From Hyphomicrobiaceae bacterium (lineage in GTDB: Bacteria > Pseudomonadota > Alphaproteobacteria > Rhizobiales > Hyphomicrobiaceae), in assembly GCA_025351355.1 (NCBI GenBank), contig JANXWC010000018.1:1-32709 (forward strand): a stretch of DNA of 32,709 nucleotides, in the 5' to 3' direction. Under the pieces are notes generated by a model. It was given only the letters and a program-made list of their open reading frames with translations, did no database searches and was not told the DNA's origin. The translations under genes and the position numbers were made by a program. Shown here in pieces: positions 1-6,366 of this stretch; position 1 is the stretch's first letter; every line of letters begins with the position of its first letter.

Positions 1-400
1 CGCCGCCGACGGCACCGAAGTACGCCTCCTTGGCACGCCCCCTGACGCCACTGACGGCAATGGAGCGGCCGCGGAACGAGCCGATGCCGGCCACGATCGC
101 CGCATCCTCGGCAAAATATCGGTCGCCGGACATCGGCGTGAAATCCTCAACGAGACCGTTGATATATTCGAGGGCGTGCGGGCGTTCTGCGTGCCGTGCA
201 ACAGCCGTCTTCTGCCACGGAGTCAGTTTGGCGTAGGTATCGGCCAAAGCCGACCGCGCCTTCTGCTCCAGGCGCTTGATTTCATCGGCGATGGAAACGT
301 GGTTGTCGTCGTTCTCCAGCGTCTTAAGTTCCGCCACCTTGCGTTCTAGCTCGGCGATTGGCTTCTCGAAATCAAGATATGTCCGGGTCTTCCGTTCCAT
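1..400 (-). CDS. accA: Acetyl-CoA carboxylase carboxyltransferase subunit alpha, N-terminal part (cut by window edge)
   Basis: This is the first 133 codons of a minus-strand gene that runs off the left edge. Known role of the family: AccA pairs with AccD to move the carboxyl group from biotin to acetyl-CoA, giving malonyl-CoA, the first step of fatty acid synthesis in the cytoplasm. Seen here: the N-terminal signature YLDFEKPIAELE, then a helical stretch, LTPWQKTAVARHAERPH, the segment DFTPMSGDRYFAED, and GIGSFRGRSI, all in the order expected of AccA. The ATG at 400 has a GGAG ribosome site (407-410, minus) six bases upstream. Oddity: after GRSIAV the residues (SGVRGRAKEAYFGAVGG) do not look like the usual GxEKGxxTxxRxxHNFGM stretch, in this or either other minus frame, so the copy is divergent, degenerate or a paralogue. 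Identity of the N-terminal part is fairly sure; whether the gene is intact is not. Confidence 0.72.
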   Translation of the reverse strand, partial: MERKTRTYLDFEKPIAELERKVAELKTLENDDNHVSIADEIKRLEQKARSALADTYAKLTPWQKTAVARHAERPHALEYINGLVEDFTPMSGDRYFAEDAAIVAGIGSFRGRSIAVSGVRGRAKEAYFGAVGG

Positions 401-692
401 CGTGGTCTCCAGTACGAGCCGCGCGATCTCGGCAAGCGCGGCTCCTTCCTATCTCCTGTCCGCACAATTAATGCCAGTCAAGTAATGCCCCAGTTGATGT
501 TAACGGCCTCGTTTGGCAGCAGTCGCCAGTGTAAGCTGCTAATGCTTTGTAAAATATATTGAAAAGTGCGTTTCGGCCTCACGACGAATCGCCTGCGTCG
601 GCGTTATGGTGAGACGCTGGTGCCCTATGGCGCCGTGATCAATGCTCGCTCGAGGGCTACCGGCGGTGACCGCCCTTTGCCGCGAGGACCTC
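401..692. other. Intergenic region between divergent accA and Usg-like genes
   Basis: No coding feature is supported here. The stretch holds the accA leader hairpin and ribosome site on the minus strand, and an AT-rich patch near 541-565 that could carry a promoter for the plus-strand Usg-like gene. No clear -35/-10 pair was identified. Open frames crossing it, including the longer upstream extension of the Usg-like frame, have no family signature. Confidence 0.5.
416..444 (-). promoter_or_regulatory. Inverted repeat in the accA leader
   Basis: Perfect 8-base arms (GAGCCGCG at 416-423 and CGCGGCTC at 437-444) with a 13-base loop lie just upstream of the accA ribosome site, in the 5' leader of the minus-strand transcript. 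There is no T-run on either side, so it is not a standard terminator. It could be a leader hairpin affecting accA translation or mRNA stability; that function is inference only. Confidence 0.35.
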
Positions 693-962
693 ATGGCCGA
701 TTCTCACTTCCAGCACATGATCAAAGGTTTCAGCCTGACGACCGCCGAAATCCTCTACCATCTCCCGGACTACCCGGCCCTGCTGCAGACCTACATTTGG
801 CAGGACTACGACGTGGCACCAAAATTTCCGAAATTGATCGGCTTCCTCGATTTCTGGTCGAAAAATCTTGATGGCAAGCTAGCGCAAGTTCGGGTCGCAC
901 ACAAAGCGCTGATCACGCCGGCCGAGCTGAAGATTGTCGGTGCGGAATTCAGGCTCAGCTGA
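693..962 (+). CDS. Usg-like family protein
   Basis: This 89-residue protein matches what I know of the Usg-like family, a small conserved protein of Hyphomicrobiales whose biochemical function is not established; old annotations as part of a tryptophan or aspartate-semialdehyde enzyme are unsupported. Seen here: the family hallmark stretch DSHFQHMIKGFSLTTAEILYHL, followed by PDYPALLQTYIWQDYD, APKFPKLIGFLDFW and VRVAHKALITPAE. The frame is open further upstream (from 642), but the ATG at 693 is chosen because family members begin MADSHFQ-like and a GAGG site lies at 684-687. It is the first of four plus-strand genes (with VOC, Nudix and a PNPOx-like gene); spacing to the next start is about 90 bases, so shared transcription is possible but not shown. 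Confidence 0.75.
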   Translation: MADSHFQHMIKGFSLTTAEILYHLPDYPALLQTYIWQDYDVAPKFPKLIGFLDFWSKNLDGKLAQVRVAHKALITPAELKIVGAEFRLS

Positions 963-1049
963 AGCCGTCGAGTGTGCATTGCCGGGATTTGGCGATGCGG
1001 TCGCTGCAGCATTATTGTCTGCGGCTGTCAGCTGAGGGATCATTCGCGC

Positions 1050-1436
1050 ATGATCGACCACGTTTCCCTTGCGGTCAGAGACTTGGCCGTCTCGACGCGC
1101 TTCTATGAGCGGATGTTGCAGTCTCTTGGCTATGTCTGTCTCGTTCAGTCGGAAACGCGCGTGGCGTTCGGTACAAAATACCCGGAACTCTGGCTCAATG
1201 CGCGACCCACCATGCAGCCTCTGCCGGATGATGTCGGGGCCCACTTGTGCCTGCGGGCACGAACACAGGCAGCAGTCGACGCTATCCATGCCGCGGCACT
1301 TGCAGCAGGCGGCCGGGACGATGGCATACCCGGTCTGCGGCAAGCAACAAAAGTGACCTACTACGCAGCATTTATCCGCGATCCCGATGGCAACCGGCTC
1401 GAAGTCATGACCGTTCCGTCGGCCGAGGAGGATTGA
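1050..1436 (+). CDS. VOC (glyoxalase/bleomycin-resistance fold) family protein
   Basis: A 128-residue single-domain VOC protein. Seen here: the N-terminal strand motif MIDHVSLAVRDLAVSTRFYERML, a central GAHLCLRA strand and the C-terminal FIRDPDGNRLEVM, the usual end of this fold. His4 and the Glu in NRLEVM are at positions that often bind a divalent metal in the family. VOC members include lactoylglutathione lyases, dioxygenases and resistance proteins, and the substrate cannot be told from sequence; this one most resembles the short glyoxalase-like group. The ATG at 1050 is chosen over an upstream in-frame start because the fold begins there and a GAGGGA site lies at 1034-1039. It ends 10 bases before the Nudix gene, so the two are probably co-transcribed. 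Confidence 0.85.
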   Translation: MIDHVSLAVRDLAVSTRFYERMLQSLGYVCLVQSETRVAFGTKYPELWLNARPTMQPLPDDVGAHLCLRARTQAAVDAIHAAALAAGGRDDGIPGLRQATKVTYYAAFIRDPDGNRLEVMTVPSAEED

Positions 1437-1446
1437 CGACGAAACC

Positions 1447-1890
1447 ATGACGCGCGCAATCCAGACCTTCGAAGTCAGCCTGAAGATCGCGCTATTTCGC
1501 GACGGGCGCCTGTTGCTCGTGCAAGAGGCTGATACCGGATATTGGGAACTTCCCGGCGGTCGCATCGACGTTGGCGAAGAGCGCTTGCCGCATGCCGAGA
1601 TTCTGGCGCGCGAGATTGCGGAAGAGCTCGGCCCGGAGGTGAGTATCGCGTTACGTGCCGAGGTCGTCACTTGGGTGCGCCAGCGGCCCACCGATGGGGT
1701 GTATCAATTCATCGTGGCGAGGCTCGCTGACCTCGTGGCGGGTACGCTGGTGCTGAGCCCCGAGCATCAATCGTATCGGTGGATGACGCCGCTCGGTTGG
1801 GCCGATCTGCAGTTCCCGCAGCAGTCGGATTACGCGGACGGATTGCGGCGCATTTGGGTGGAGTTCTCGCCGAGTAGTGCTCGCATATAA
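1447..1890 (+). CDS. Nudix hydrolase with a lengthened Nudix box
   Basis: A 147-residue Nudix-fold protein. Family members hydrolyse nucleoside diphosphates linked to another moiety, using divalent metal. Seen here: WELPGGRIDVGEE at about residues 33-45 and REIAEELG at 55-62, which are the two halves of the Nudix signature. The canonical spacing is G-x5-E-x7-R-E-U-x-E-E-x-G; here the gap between the first Glu (44) and Arg55 is ten residues rather than seven, so three extra residues sit in the loop before the catalytic helix. The metal-binding Glu residues of REIAEE are kept, so activity is plausible. The substrate is unknown. The gene follows the VOC gene by 10 bases and probably shares its transcript. 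Confidence 0.85.
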   Translation: MTRAIQTFEVSLKIALFRDGRLLLVQEADTGYWELPGGRIDVGEERLPHAEILAREIAEELGPEVSIALRAEVVTWVRQRPTDGVYQFIVARLADLVAGTLVLSPEHQSYRWMTPLGWADLQFPQQSDYADGLRRIWVEFSPSSARI

Positions 1891-1975
1891 TCGACGAAGA
1901 TTTGATCGGCGTCATTGCGCGCGACTTGGAGGAGCCGGCACTGTGGATGGCCTTCCATCATTTCGGAGCTATGCC

Positions 1976-2443
1976 ATGGACACCGCCATCCGAACAGCGA
2001 TCTTGGACATTCTTTCGAGGCAGACAGATATGACCATTGCTACGGTGCGGAGCGATGGATACCCGCAGGCTACCACAGTGAGCTTCGTGAACGACGATCT
2101 CTTGCTTTATTTCGGTTGCGGACCACTGTCGCAAAAGGCCAAGAACATCGCTCGCAACGACAAAGTCTCGGTCACAGTGACGCCGCCATATACCGACTGG
2201 AACAGTATTCGCGGACTTTCACTCGGTGGGCGTGCATGTCTCATCACCGATGCTGGCGAAATCACTCGGCTCAGCGGGCTTTTCTTCAATCGGTTCCCAT
2301 TCGTCGTGCAGTACGCGCCGCAGGACCGCAGCGAGCTTGCCCTTATTATGATCCGTCCCGAAGTCATCTCGATCCTTGACTATCGGAAAGGCTTCGGTCA
2401 CGCCGATCAGATAGATCTGCGGCGTGATGCGACGTCGAGTTAA
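1976..2443 (+). CDS. Pyridoxamine 5'-phosphate oxidase-like (split-barrel FMN-binding) protein
   Basis: A 155-residue protein of the PNPOx-like split beta-barrel family, whose members bind FMN, F420 or haem and are mostly uncharacterised. Seen here: the N-terminal MTIATVRSDGYPQATTVSFV strand pair, LLLYFGCGPLSQKAKNIARNDKVSVTV, which is the usual flavin-site region, and a C-terminal barrel strand ending in ISILDYRKGFGHAD. Length fits single-domain members, and it is too short and lacks the C-terminal signature of true PdxH. The start at 1976 is preferred to the upstream open frame because the fold begins there and GGAG lies at 1965-1968. It sits 85 bases after the Nudix gene and ends just before a strong hairpin, so it is probably the last gene of this plus-strand run. 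Confidence 0.82.
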   Translation: MDTAIRTAILDILSRQTDMTIATVRSDGYPQATTVSFVNDDLLLYFGCGPLSQKAKNIARNDKVSVTVTPPYTDWNSIRGLSLGGRACLITDAGEITRLSGLFFNRFPFVVQYAPQDRSELALIMIRPEVISILDYRKGFGHADQIDLRRDATSS

Positions 2444-2446
2444 AAC

Positions 2447-2484
2447 GCACACCGCCACGGCAATTGCCTGCCGCGGCGGTGTGC
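2447..2484. terminator. Bidirectional hairpin terminator between convergent genes
   Basis: Sixteen-base arms (2447-2462 and 2469-2484) pair with one mismatch around a six-base loop (ATTGCC). The hairpin lies between the stop of the PNPOx-like gene (2443, plus) and the end of clpA (2535, minus). On the minus strand it is followed by GTTTTAA, a short T-run suited to Rho-independent termination of clpA; on the plus strand the T-run is weak. Confidence 0.65.
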
Positions 2485-2534
2485 CAATCTTACGCGGGAC
2501 GCATGCCCGTAAGTGTGATCGGCTTGCGCCTCAA

Positions 2535-4991
2535 TTACTCGTCCTTCTTGCGCGAACTCGGGCCTGCCGTCCCGGCGCCGCGTGTGCGTTTTTCCTTCGG
2601 ACCAGGCAGCGCAGGCTTCTTGCTCGGCGCCTCGATCAATTCGGGTTCCGCGCTCTCCTCGTCCTCTTCATCTTCCAGCTCTTCCCTGGTCTTGACACGT
2701 TTGCTCGGATCAACAGGGAAATACTCGAACGCCAGATGCCGCTTGAGGCCTTCGCCTTCGACGGAGATCTTGACCGTTCCCCCATGCTCCAACTTGCCGA
2801 ACAACACTTCGTCGGCGAGCGGCTTTTTGATGTGTTCCTGGATGACGCGCGAAAGCGGCCGCGCGCCGAACTTTTCGTCGTAGCCGGTTTCCGCTAGCCA
2901 TTTCGTCGCATCGTCCGTGAGTTCAATAGTGATGCCACGGTCCGCCAGCTGAGCTTCTAACTGGAAGACGAATTTTTCGACGACCTTCATGATCACCGGC
3001 AGCGGCAGATTGCCGAAGGCGATCGTCGCATCGAGTCGGTTGCGGAACTCCGGCGTGAACAGCCGGTTGATCGCTTCCGTATCGTCGCCGGTGCGCTTCG
3101 ACGAACCGAAGCCGATGGCCGTCTTGCTCATCTCCGACGCCCCGGCGTTGGTCGTCATGATCAGGATCACATTTCGGAAGTCGATGGCTTTGCCGTTGTG
3201 ATCGGTCAGCTTGCCATGGTCCATCACCTGCAACAGGATGTTGAACAGATCCGGATGTGCCTTCTCGATTTCATCGAGCAACAGCACGCAGTGCGGATGT
3301 TGGTCGACGCCGTCTGTCAGCAGGCCGCCTTGGTCGAACCCGACATAGCCGGGCGGCGCGCCGATCAACCGTGACACCGTATGCCGCTCCATGTACTCGC
3401 TCATGTCGAAGCGCAGCAGTTCGATGCCCATCAAGCCAGCCAACTGCTTGGCAACCTCGGTCTTGCCGACGCCGGTCGGGCCGGAGAACAGATAGCAGCC
3501 GATCGGCTTCTCAGGTTCCCGCAAGCCGGCACGCGCCAGTTTGATCGCCGAAGTCAGCGCCGATATTGCCGCATCCTGGCCAAACACCAGACGTTTCAAG
3601 TCCTTTTCAAGATTGCTCATAACTTCGGCGTCGGATTTGGTAACCGTCTTCGGTGGAATTCGAGCCATCGTCGCGATAGTGGCTTCGACATCTTTGACGG
3701 TGATCCTTTTCTTGCGATCCTTTGGCGGCACCAGCATCTGCGATGCGCCGGTTTCGTCGATCACGTCGATGGCCTTGTCAGGCAATTTGCGATCATTGAT
3801 GTACTTGGCCGACAGCTCCACTGCCGCTTTGATAGCTTCGTTGGTATAGCGGATCTTGTGATAGGCCTCGAATACCGGCTTCAGGCCCTTGAGAATTTCG
3901 ATTGTGTCTTCGACTGTCGGTTCCTTCACGTCGATTTTCTGGAAGCGACGGACGAGCGCGCGGTCCTTCTCGAAATGCTGCCGATATTCCTTGTAGGTGG
4001 TGGAACCCATGCAGCGCAGCACGCCCGATTGCAGCGCAGGTTTCAGCAGGTTCGACGCATCCATGGCGCCACCTGACGTGGCACCCGCACCGATCACCGT
4101 GTGAATTTCATCGATGAACAGGATCGCGCCTTCGTGCGCCTCGATTTCCTTCATCACCGCCTTCAAGCGTTCTTCGAAATCACCGCGATAGCGCGTGCCG
4201 GCGAGCAACTGTCCCATGTCGAGCGAAAAGATGGTTGCATTCAGCAGAACCTCCGGGACCTCACCGCGGATGATCTTGCGCGCCAGACCTTCGGCGATGG
4301 CCGTTTTGCCGACGCCGGGATCGCCAACGAACAGCGGGTTATTCTTTTGACGGCGGCACAGCACCTGAATGGTGCGCAACACTTCGGCTTCGCGCCCGAT
4401 CAGCGGGTCGATTTTGCCGTCCGCGGCTTTCTTGTTGAGATTGACGCAGTAGGTCGACAACGCGTCCTGCTGGCCCTTTTTGTCCTCGCGACCCTCTGAG
4501 TTTGACGTATCGTCCTCCGATCCGCGCGCGGTCTTTGGTTCACTCATACCGGGGCGCTTGGCAATACCATGGCTGATGTACTGCACCGCGTCGAAACGCG
4601 TCATCTGCTGTTCTTGCAGGAAAAACGCAGCGTGGCTTTCCCGCTCCGCAAAAATTGCAACGAGGACATTGGCGCCGGAGACTTCTTCGCGTCCGGACGA
4701 CTGCACGTGCACGACCGCGCGATGGATGACGCGCTGGAAACCTGTTGTCGGTTGCGCATCGGTGGAGCCGGGCTTCACCAAGGCTTCGAGCTCTGTATCG
4801 ATAAATTCGGTGACGCGAATTTTAAGTTCGTCCAAGTTGACATTGCAGGCGCGCATCACCGCGGCCGCGTCGCGATCGTCGATTAAGGCAAGCAGAAGGT
4901 GCTCCAAAGTCGCCTGCTCATGATGCCGCTTGTTGGCAGCTTCAAGAGCGCGGTGGAGTGCAGATTCAAGACTTTGCGAGAATGCGGGCAC
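2535..4991 (-). CDS. clpA: ATP-dependent Clp protease ATP-binding subunit ClpA
   Basis: An 818-residue AAA+ unfoldase that feeds substrates, including N-degron substrates delivered by ClpS, into the ClpP chamber in the cytoplasm. Seen here: the Clp N domain (about 1-145, FSQSLESALHRALEAANKRH onward); first AAA+ module with Walker A GDPGVGKT (about 223-230) and Walker B ILFIDEIHT; second module with Walker A GPTGVGKT (about 504-511), Walker B VLLLDEIEKAH, the ClpP-docking loop tripeptide IGF (about 626-628) and the C-terminal small domain. The absence of a long middle coiled coil separates it from ClpB. The GTG at 4991 is chosen because the family starts (M)PxFSQSLE and an AAGGAG site (5002-5007, minus) sits ten bases upstream inside the end of clpS; a longer in-frame extension to 5048 overlaps clpS and has no homology. 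A roughly 50-residue acidic-then-basic tail follows the last conserved strand (LAFEYFP), longer than in E. coli ClpA. Confidence 0.96.
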   Translation of the reverse strand: MPAFSQSLESALHRALEAANKRHHEQATLEHLLLALIDDRDAAAVMRACNVNLDELKIRVTEFIDTELEALVKPGSTDAQPTTGFQRVIHRAVVHVQSSGREEVSGANVLVAIFAERESHAAFFLQEQQMTRFDAVQYISHGIAKRPGMSEPKTARGSEDDTSNSEGREDKKGQQDALSTYCVNLNKKAADGKIDPLIGREAEVLRTIQVLCRRQKNNPLFVGDPGVGKTAIAEGLARKIIRGEVPEVLLNATIFSLDMGQLLAGTRYRGDFEERLKAVMKEIEAHEGAILFIDEIHTVIGAGATSGGAMDASNLLKPALQSGVLRCMGSTTYKEYRQHFEKDRALVRRFQKIDVKEPTVEDTIEILKGLKPVFEAYHKIRYTNEAIKAAVELSAKYINDRKLPDKAIDVIDETGASQMLVPPKDRKKRITVKDVEATIATMARIPPKTVTKSDAEVMSNLEKDLKRLVFGQDAAISALTSAIKLARAGLREPEKPIGCYLFSGPTGVGKTEVAKQLAGLMGIELLRFDMSEYMERHTVSRLIGAPPGYVGFDQGGLLTDGVDQHPHCVLLLDEIEKAHPDLFNILLQVMDHGKLTDHNGKAIDFRNVILIMTTNAGASEMSKTAIGFGSSKRTGDDTEAINRLFTPEFRNRLDATIAFGNLPLPVIMKVVEKFVFQLEAQLADRGITIELTDDATKWLAETGYDEKFGARPLSRVIQEHIKKPLADEVLFGKLEHGGTVKISVEGEGLKRHLAFEYFPVDPSKRVKTREELEDEEDEESAEPELIEAPSKKPALPGPKEKRTRGAGTAGPSSRKKDE

Positions 4992-4998
4992 GTGTCGA

Positions 4999-5328
4999 TC
5001 ACTCCTTTTCCATGCGGCATTGCAGCGGATGCTGATTTTGGCGGGCAAGGTCCATCACCTGCGCCACCTTTGTCTCCGCTACTTCATAAGTGAAAACGCC
5101 GCAGACCCCGACACCCTTCTGGTGAACGTGCCACATGATCCGCGTAGCTTCGTCACGGTTCTTGTGAAAGAAGCGCTCCAAGACATGCACGACGAATTCC
5201 ATCGGCGTGTAATCATCGTTTAAAAGCAATACCTTATATAGGCTCGGCTTTTTTGTTTTTGGACGTGTTTTAGTAACCAGGCCGGTCTTGCCTTCACCAT
5301 CTTCACCATTGCCATTCTTCCCGGCCAT
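4999..5328 (-). CDS. clpS: ATP-dependent Clp protease adaptor ClpS
   Basis: A 109-residue adaptor that recognises N-degron substrates and hands them to ClpA. Seen here: a disordered, charged N-terminal extension (about residues 1-26), then the ClpS core [27 protein letters not shown], with the [13 protein letters not shown] substrate-pocket strand and helix, [22 protein letters not shown] and the ClpA-binding last strand. The ATG at 5328 is preferred over an upstream TTG because AGAGG precedes it at normal spacing. The stop at 4999 is seven bases from the clpA GTG, so this is a clpS-clpA operon. Confidence 0.95.
   Translation of the reverse strand: MAGKNGNGEDGEGKTGLVTKTRPKTKKPSLYKVLLLNDDYTPMEFVVHVLERFFHKNRDEATRIMWHVHQKGVGVCGVFTYEVAETKVAQVMDLARQNQHPLQCRMEKE
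5001..5007 (-). promoter_or_regulatory. Ribosome binding site of clpA inside the clpS stop region
   Basis: Minus-strand AAGGAGT lies in the last codons of clpS (Lys-Glu-stop) ten bases before the GTG of clpA. It decides the GTG start and suggests that clpA translation is coupled to termination of clpS. Confidence 0.7.
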
Positions 5329-5580
5329 CGGGACGACCTCTGCGTATCTCAATGCCCGCTTCCGTCAGCAGGGGATGCACGATGCATTCAACTTAGAACT
5401 GGGTTCGCGGTCATTCCAACAGGCGTATTGCGGCGCGCGGATGACTTCGATTTTTTTCCGCTCTCAGAAAACCTTTAGTCTAATCCGCTTCCGGAAAAGT
5501 GTGAACCGCTTTTCCAATGACAAGCAAGATCAAGCATCGCCGCTAGCACGCCACGCCTCCATCAACCCTAAATAGGAATG
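5329..5580. other. Intergenic region upstream of clpS
   Basis: No gene is supported. This region must carry the clpS-clpA promoter on the minus strand; no convincing -35/-10 pair was picked out. The stretch near 5440-5520 is locally AT-rich. The plus-strand open frame across it shows no family signature and is probably chance. Confidence 0.45.
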
Positions 5581-5609
5581 AAAAAAGGCCCGGCAAGTGC
5601 CGGACCTTT
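5581..5609 (-). terminator. Rho-independent terminator of the phasin gene
   Basis: Minus-strand hairpin with arms 5598-5609 and 5584-5595 (AAAGGTCCGGCA paired with TGCCGGGCCTTT, one mismatch) around a very short loop, followed directly by a run of T. It lies about 50 bases after the phasin stop codon and is well placed to end that transcript. Confidence 0.8.
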
Positions 5610-5656
5610 GAATTGGCAGTTCATGAGGATAAGCCGATCCACTCGGCTTCACGCGC

Positions 5657-5986
5657 TCAGCGCGCTTGGAACGCGTTGGTCACCGGCTTGACGGCTCCCT
5701 TGGCAAATTCTGTGTACATGCCGCCGATTTTGGTCATCTGCTGCATGTATTCGTCATAGGCGCGCTTAGCGAAGTTCGACTGGATCTCGAAGGCTTGATC
5801 GAGTGATTTGACACTCATCAGCTTTTCCAGGGTTTGCGAGCCATCTTCGAAGCTGCGCTTGGAGTAGTTGGTCATCTCGGTTGCAATGGCCTGCAGGCTC
5901 TTCTGCCACTCAGTTACGGCCTTCATGGTGCCCTCGACATTGACTTGGCCGAGTTTCTGGAAATCTTGGGGGTTCACGGTGTTCAT
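5657..5986 (-). CDS. Phasin family protein
   Basis: A 109-residue phasin (Phasin_2 type), a small amphipathic helical protein that coats polyhydroxyalkanoate granules or serves as a granule-associated stress protein. Seen here: almost entirely helix-forming sequence with NPQDFQKLGQVNVEGTMKAVTEWQKSLQAIATEMTNYSKRSFEDG and KLMSVKSLDQAFEIQSNFAKRAYDEYMQQMTKIGGMYTE, the typical phasin pattern, and no Cys. The ATG at 5986 is chosen because a CGGAGA site lies upstream and the family begins near there; an in-frame extension to 6058 has no support. It is a single-gene unit with its own terminator (5581-5609), a candidate promoter (6103-6131) and a palindrome resembling PhaR sites (6139-6153). No PHA synthase is in the window, so granule localisation is from family knowledge. 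Confidence 0.88.
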   Translation of the reverse strand: MNTVNPQDFQKLGQVNVEGTMKAVTEWQKSLQAIATEMTNYSKRSFEDGSQTLEKLMSVKSLDQAFEIQSNFAKRAYDEYMQQMTKIGGMYTEFAKGAVKPVTNAFQAR

Positions 5987-6102
5987 GGCAGTCTCCGGGG
6001 TTGGTTGAAAAATTGGCACGCGATAGCGAGTCGGAATCTGGGGGACCCTCACTGTCACGGTTGAGAACCGCTCTTTCCCGTCGCTTTCCTGCTCTGAGGG
6101 TC

Positions 6103-6131
6103 TACTTAGGTGCGCTGCGGTGTAAAGTCAA
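6103..6131 (-). promoter_or_regulatory. Candidate sigma-70 promoter of the phasin gene
   Basis: Minus strand TTGACT (6131-6126) and TAAGTA (6108-6103) are separated by 17 bases, about 115 bases before the phasin ATG. The -35 is good, the -10 weak. The adjacent palindrome at 6139-6153 lies just upstream of the -35. Confidence 0.35.
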
Positions 6132-6138
6132 GCATAAT

Positions 6139-6153
6139 TGTTGCAGTGCAACA
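6139..6153. promoter_or_regulatory. Perfect palindrome resembling a PhaR-type operator
   Basis: TGTTGCAGTGCAACA is a perfect 15-base palindrome about a central G. Its TTGCAnTGCAA core resembles the TGC/GCA-rich sites bound by the PHA regulator PhaR upstream of phasin genes in alphaproteobacteria. It lies between the divergent phasin and D,D-carboxypeptidase genes, nearest the phasin promoter. The palindrome is seen; its binding by PhaR is inference. Confidence 0.5.
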
Positions 6154-6366
6154 TTTATCTCCAGGGCGGCGTCTACTACCGGCCTTAACCTTTGTGCAGG
6201 GGCGGACGGCTATTATTCCGCCATAGCATCGTCACGGCTTGAGCACAAATTGCTGCGCACACGACGCAAATGCGCCGAAAACGCGGGGCATGTTCCCGCG
6301 CAGTTCGGGTTCTGCTTTCGGCAGTGCGCCACGGCCAGCGCGGCAATTTTCGATTCGGCGAGAAAA

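Noticed and set aside
879-1691. Long minus-strand open frame of 270 codons opposite the VOC and Nudix genes
   Set aside because: It lies antisense to two well-supported genes and shows no family signature; GC-rich DNA makes such frames common.
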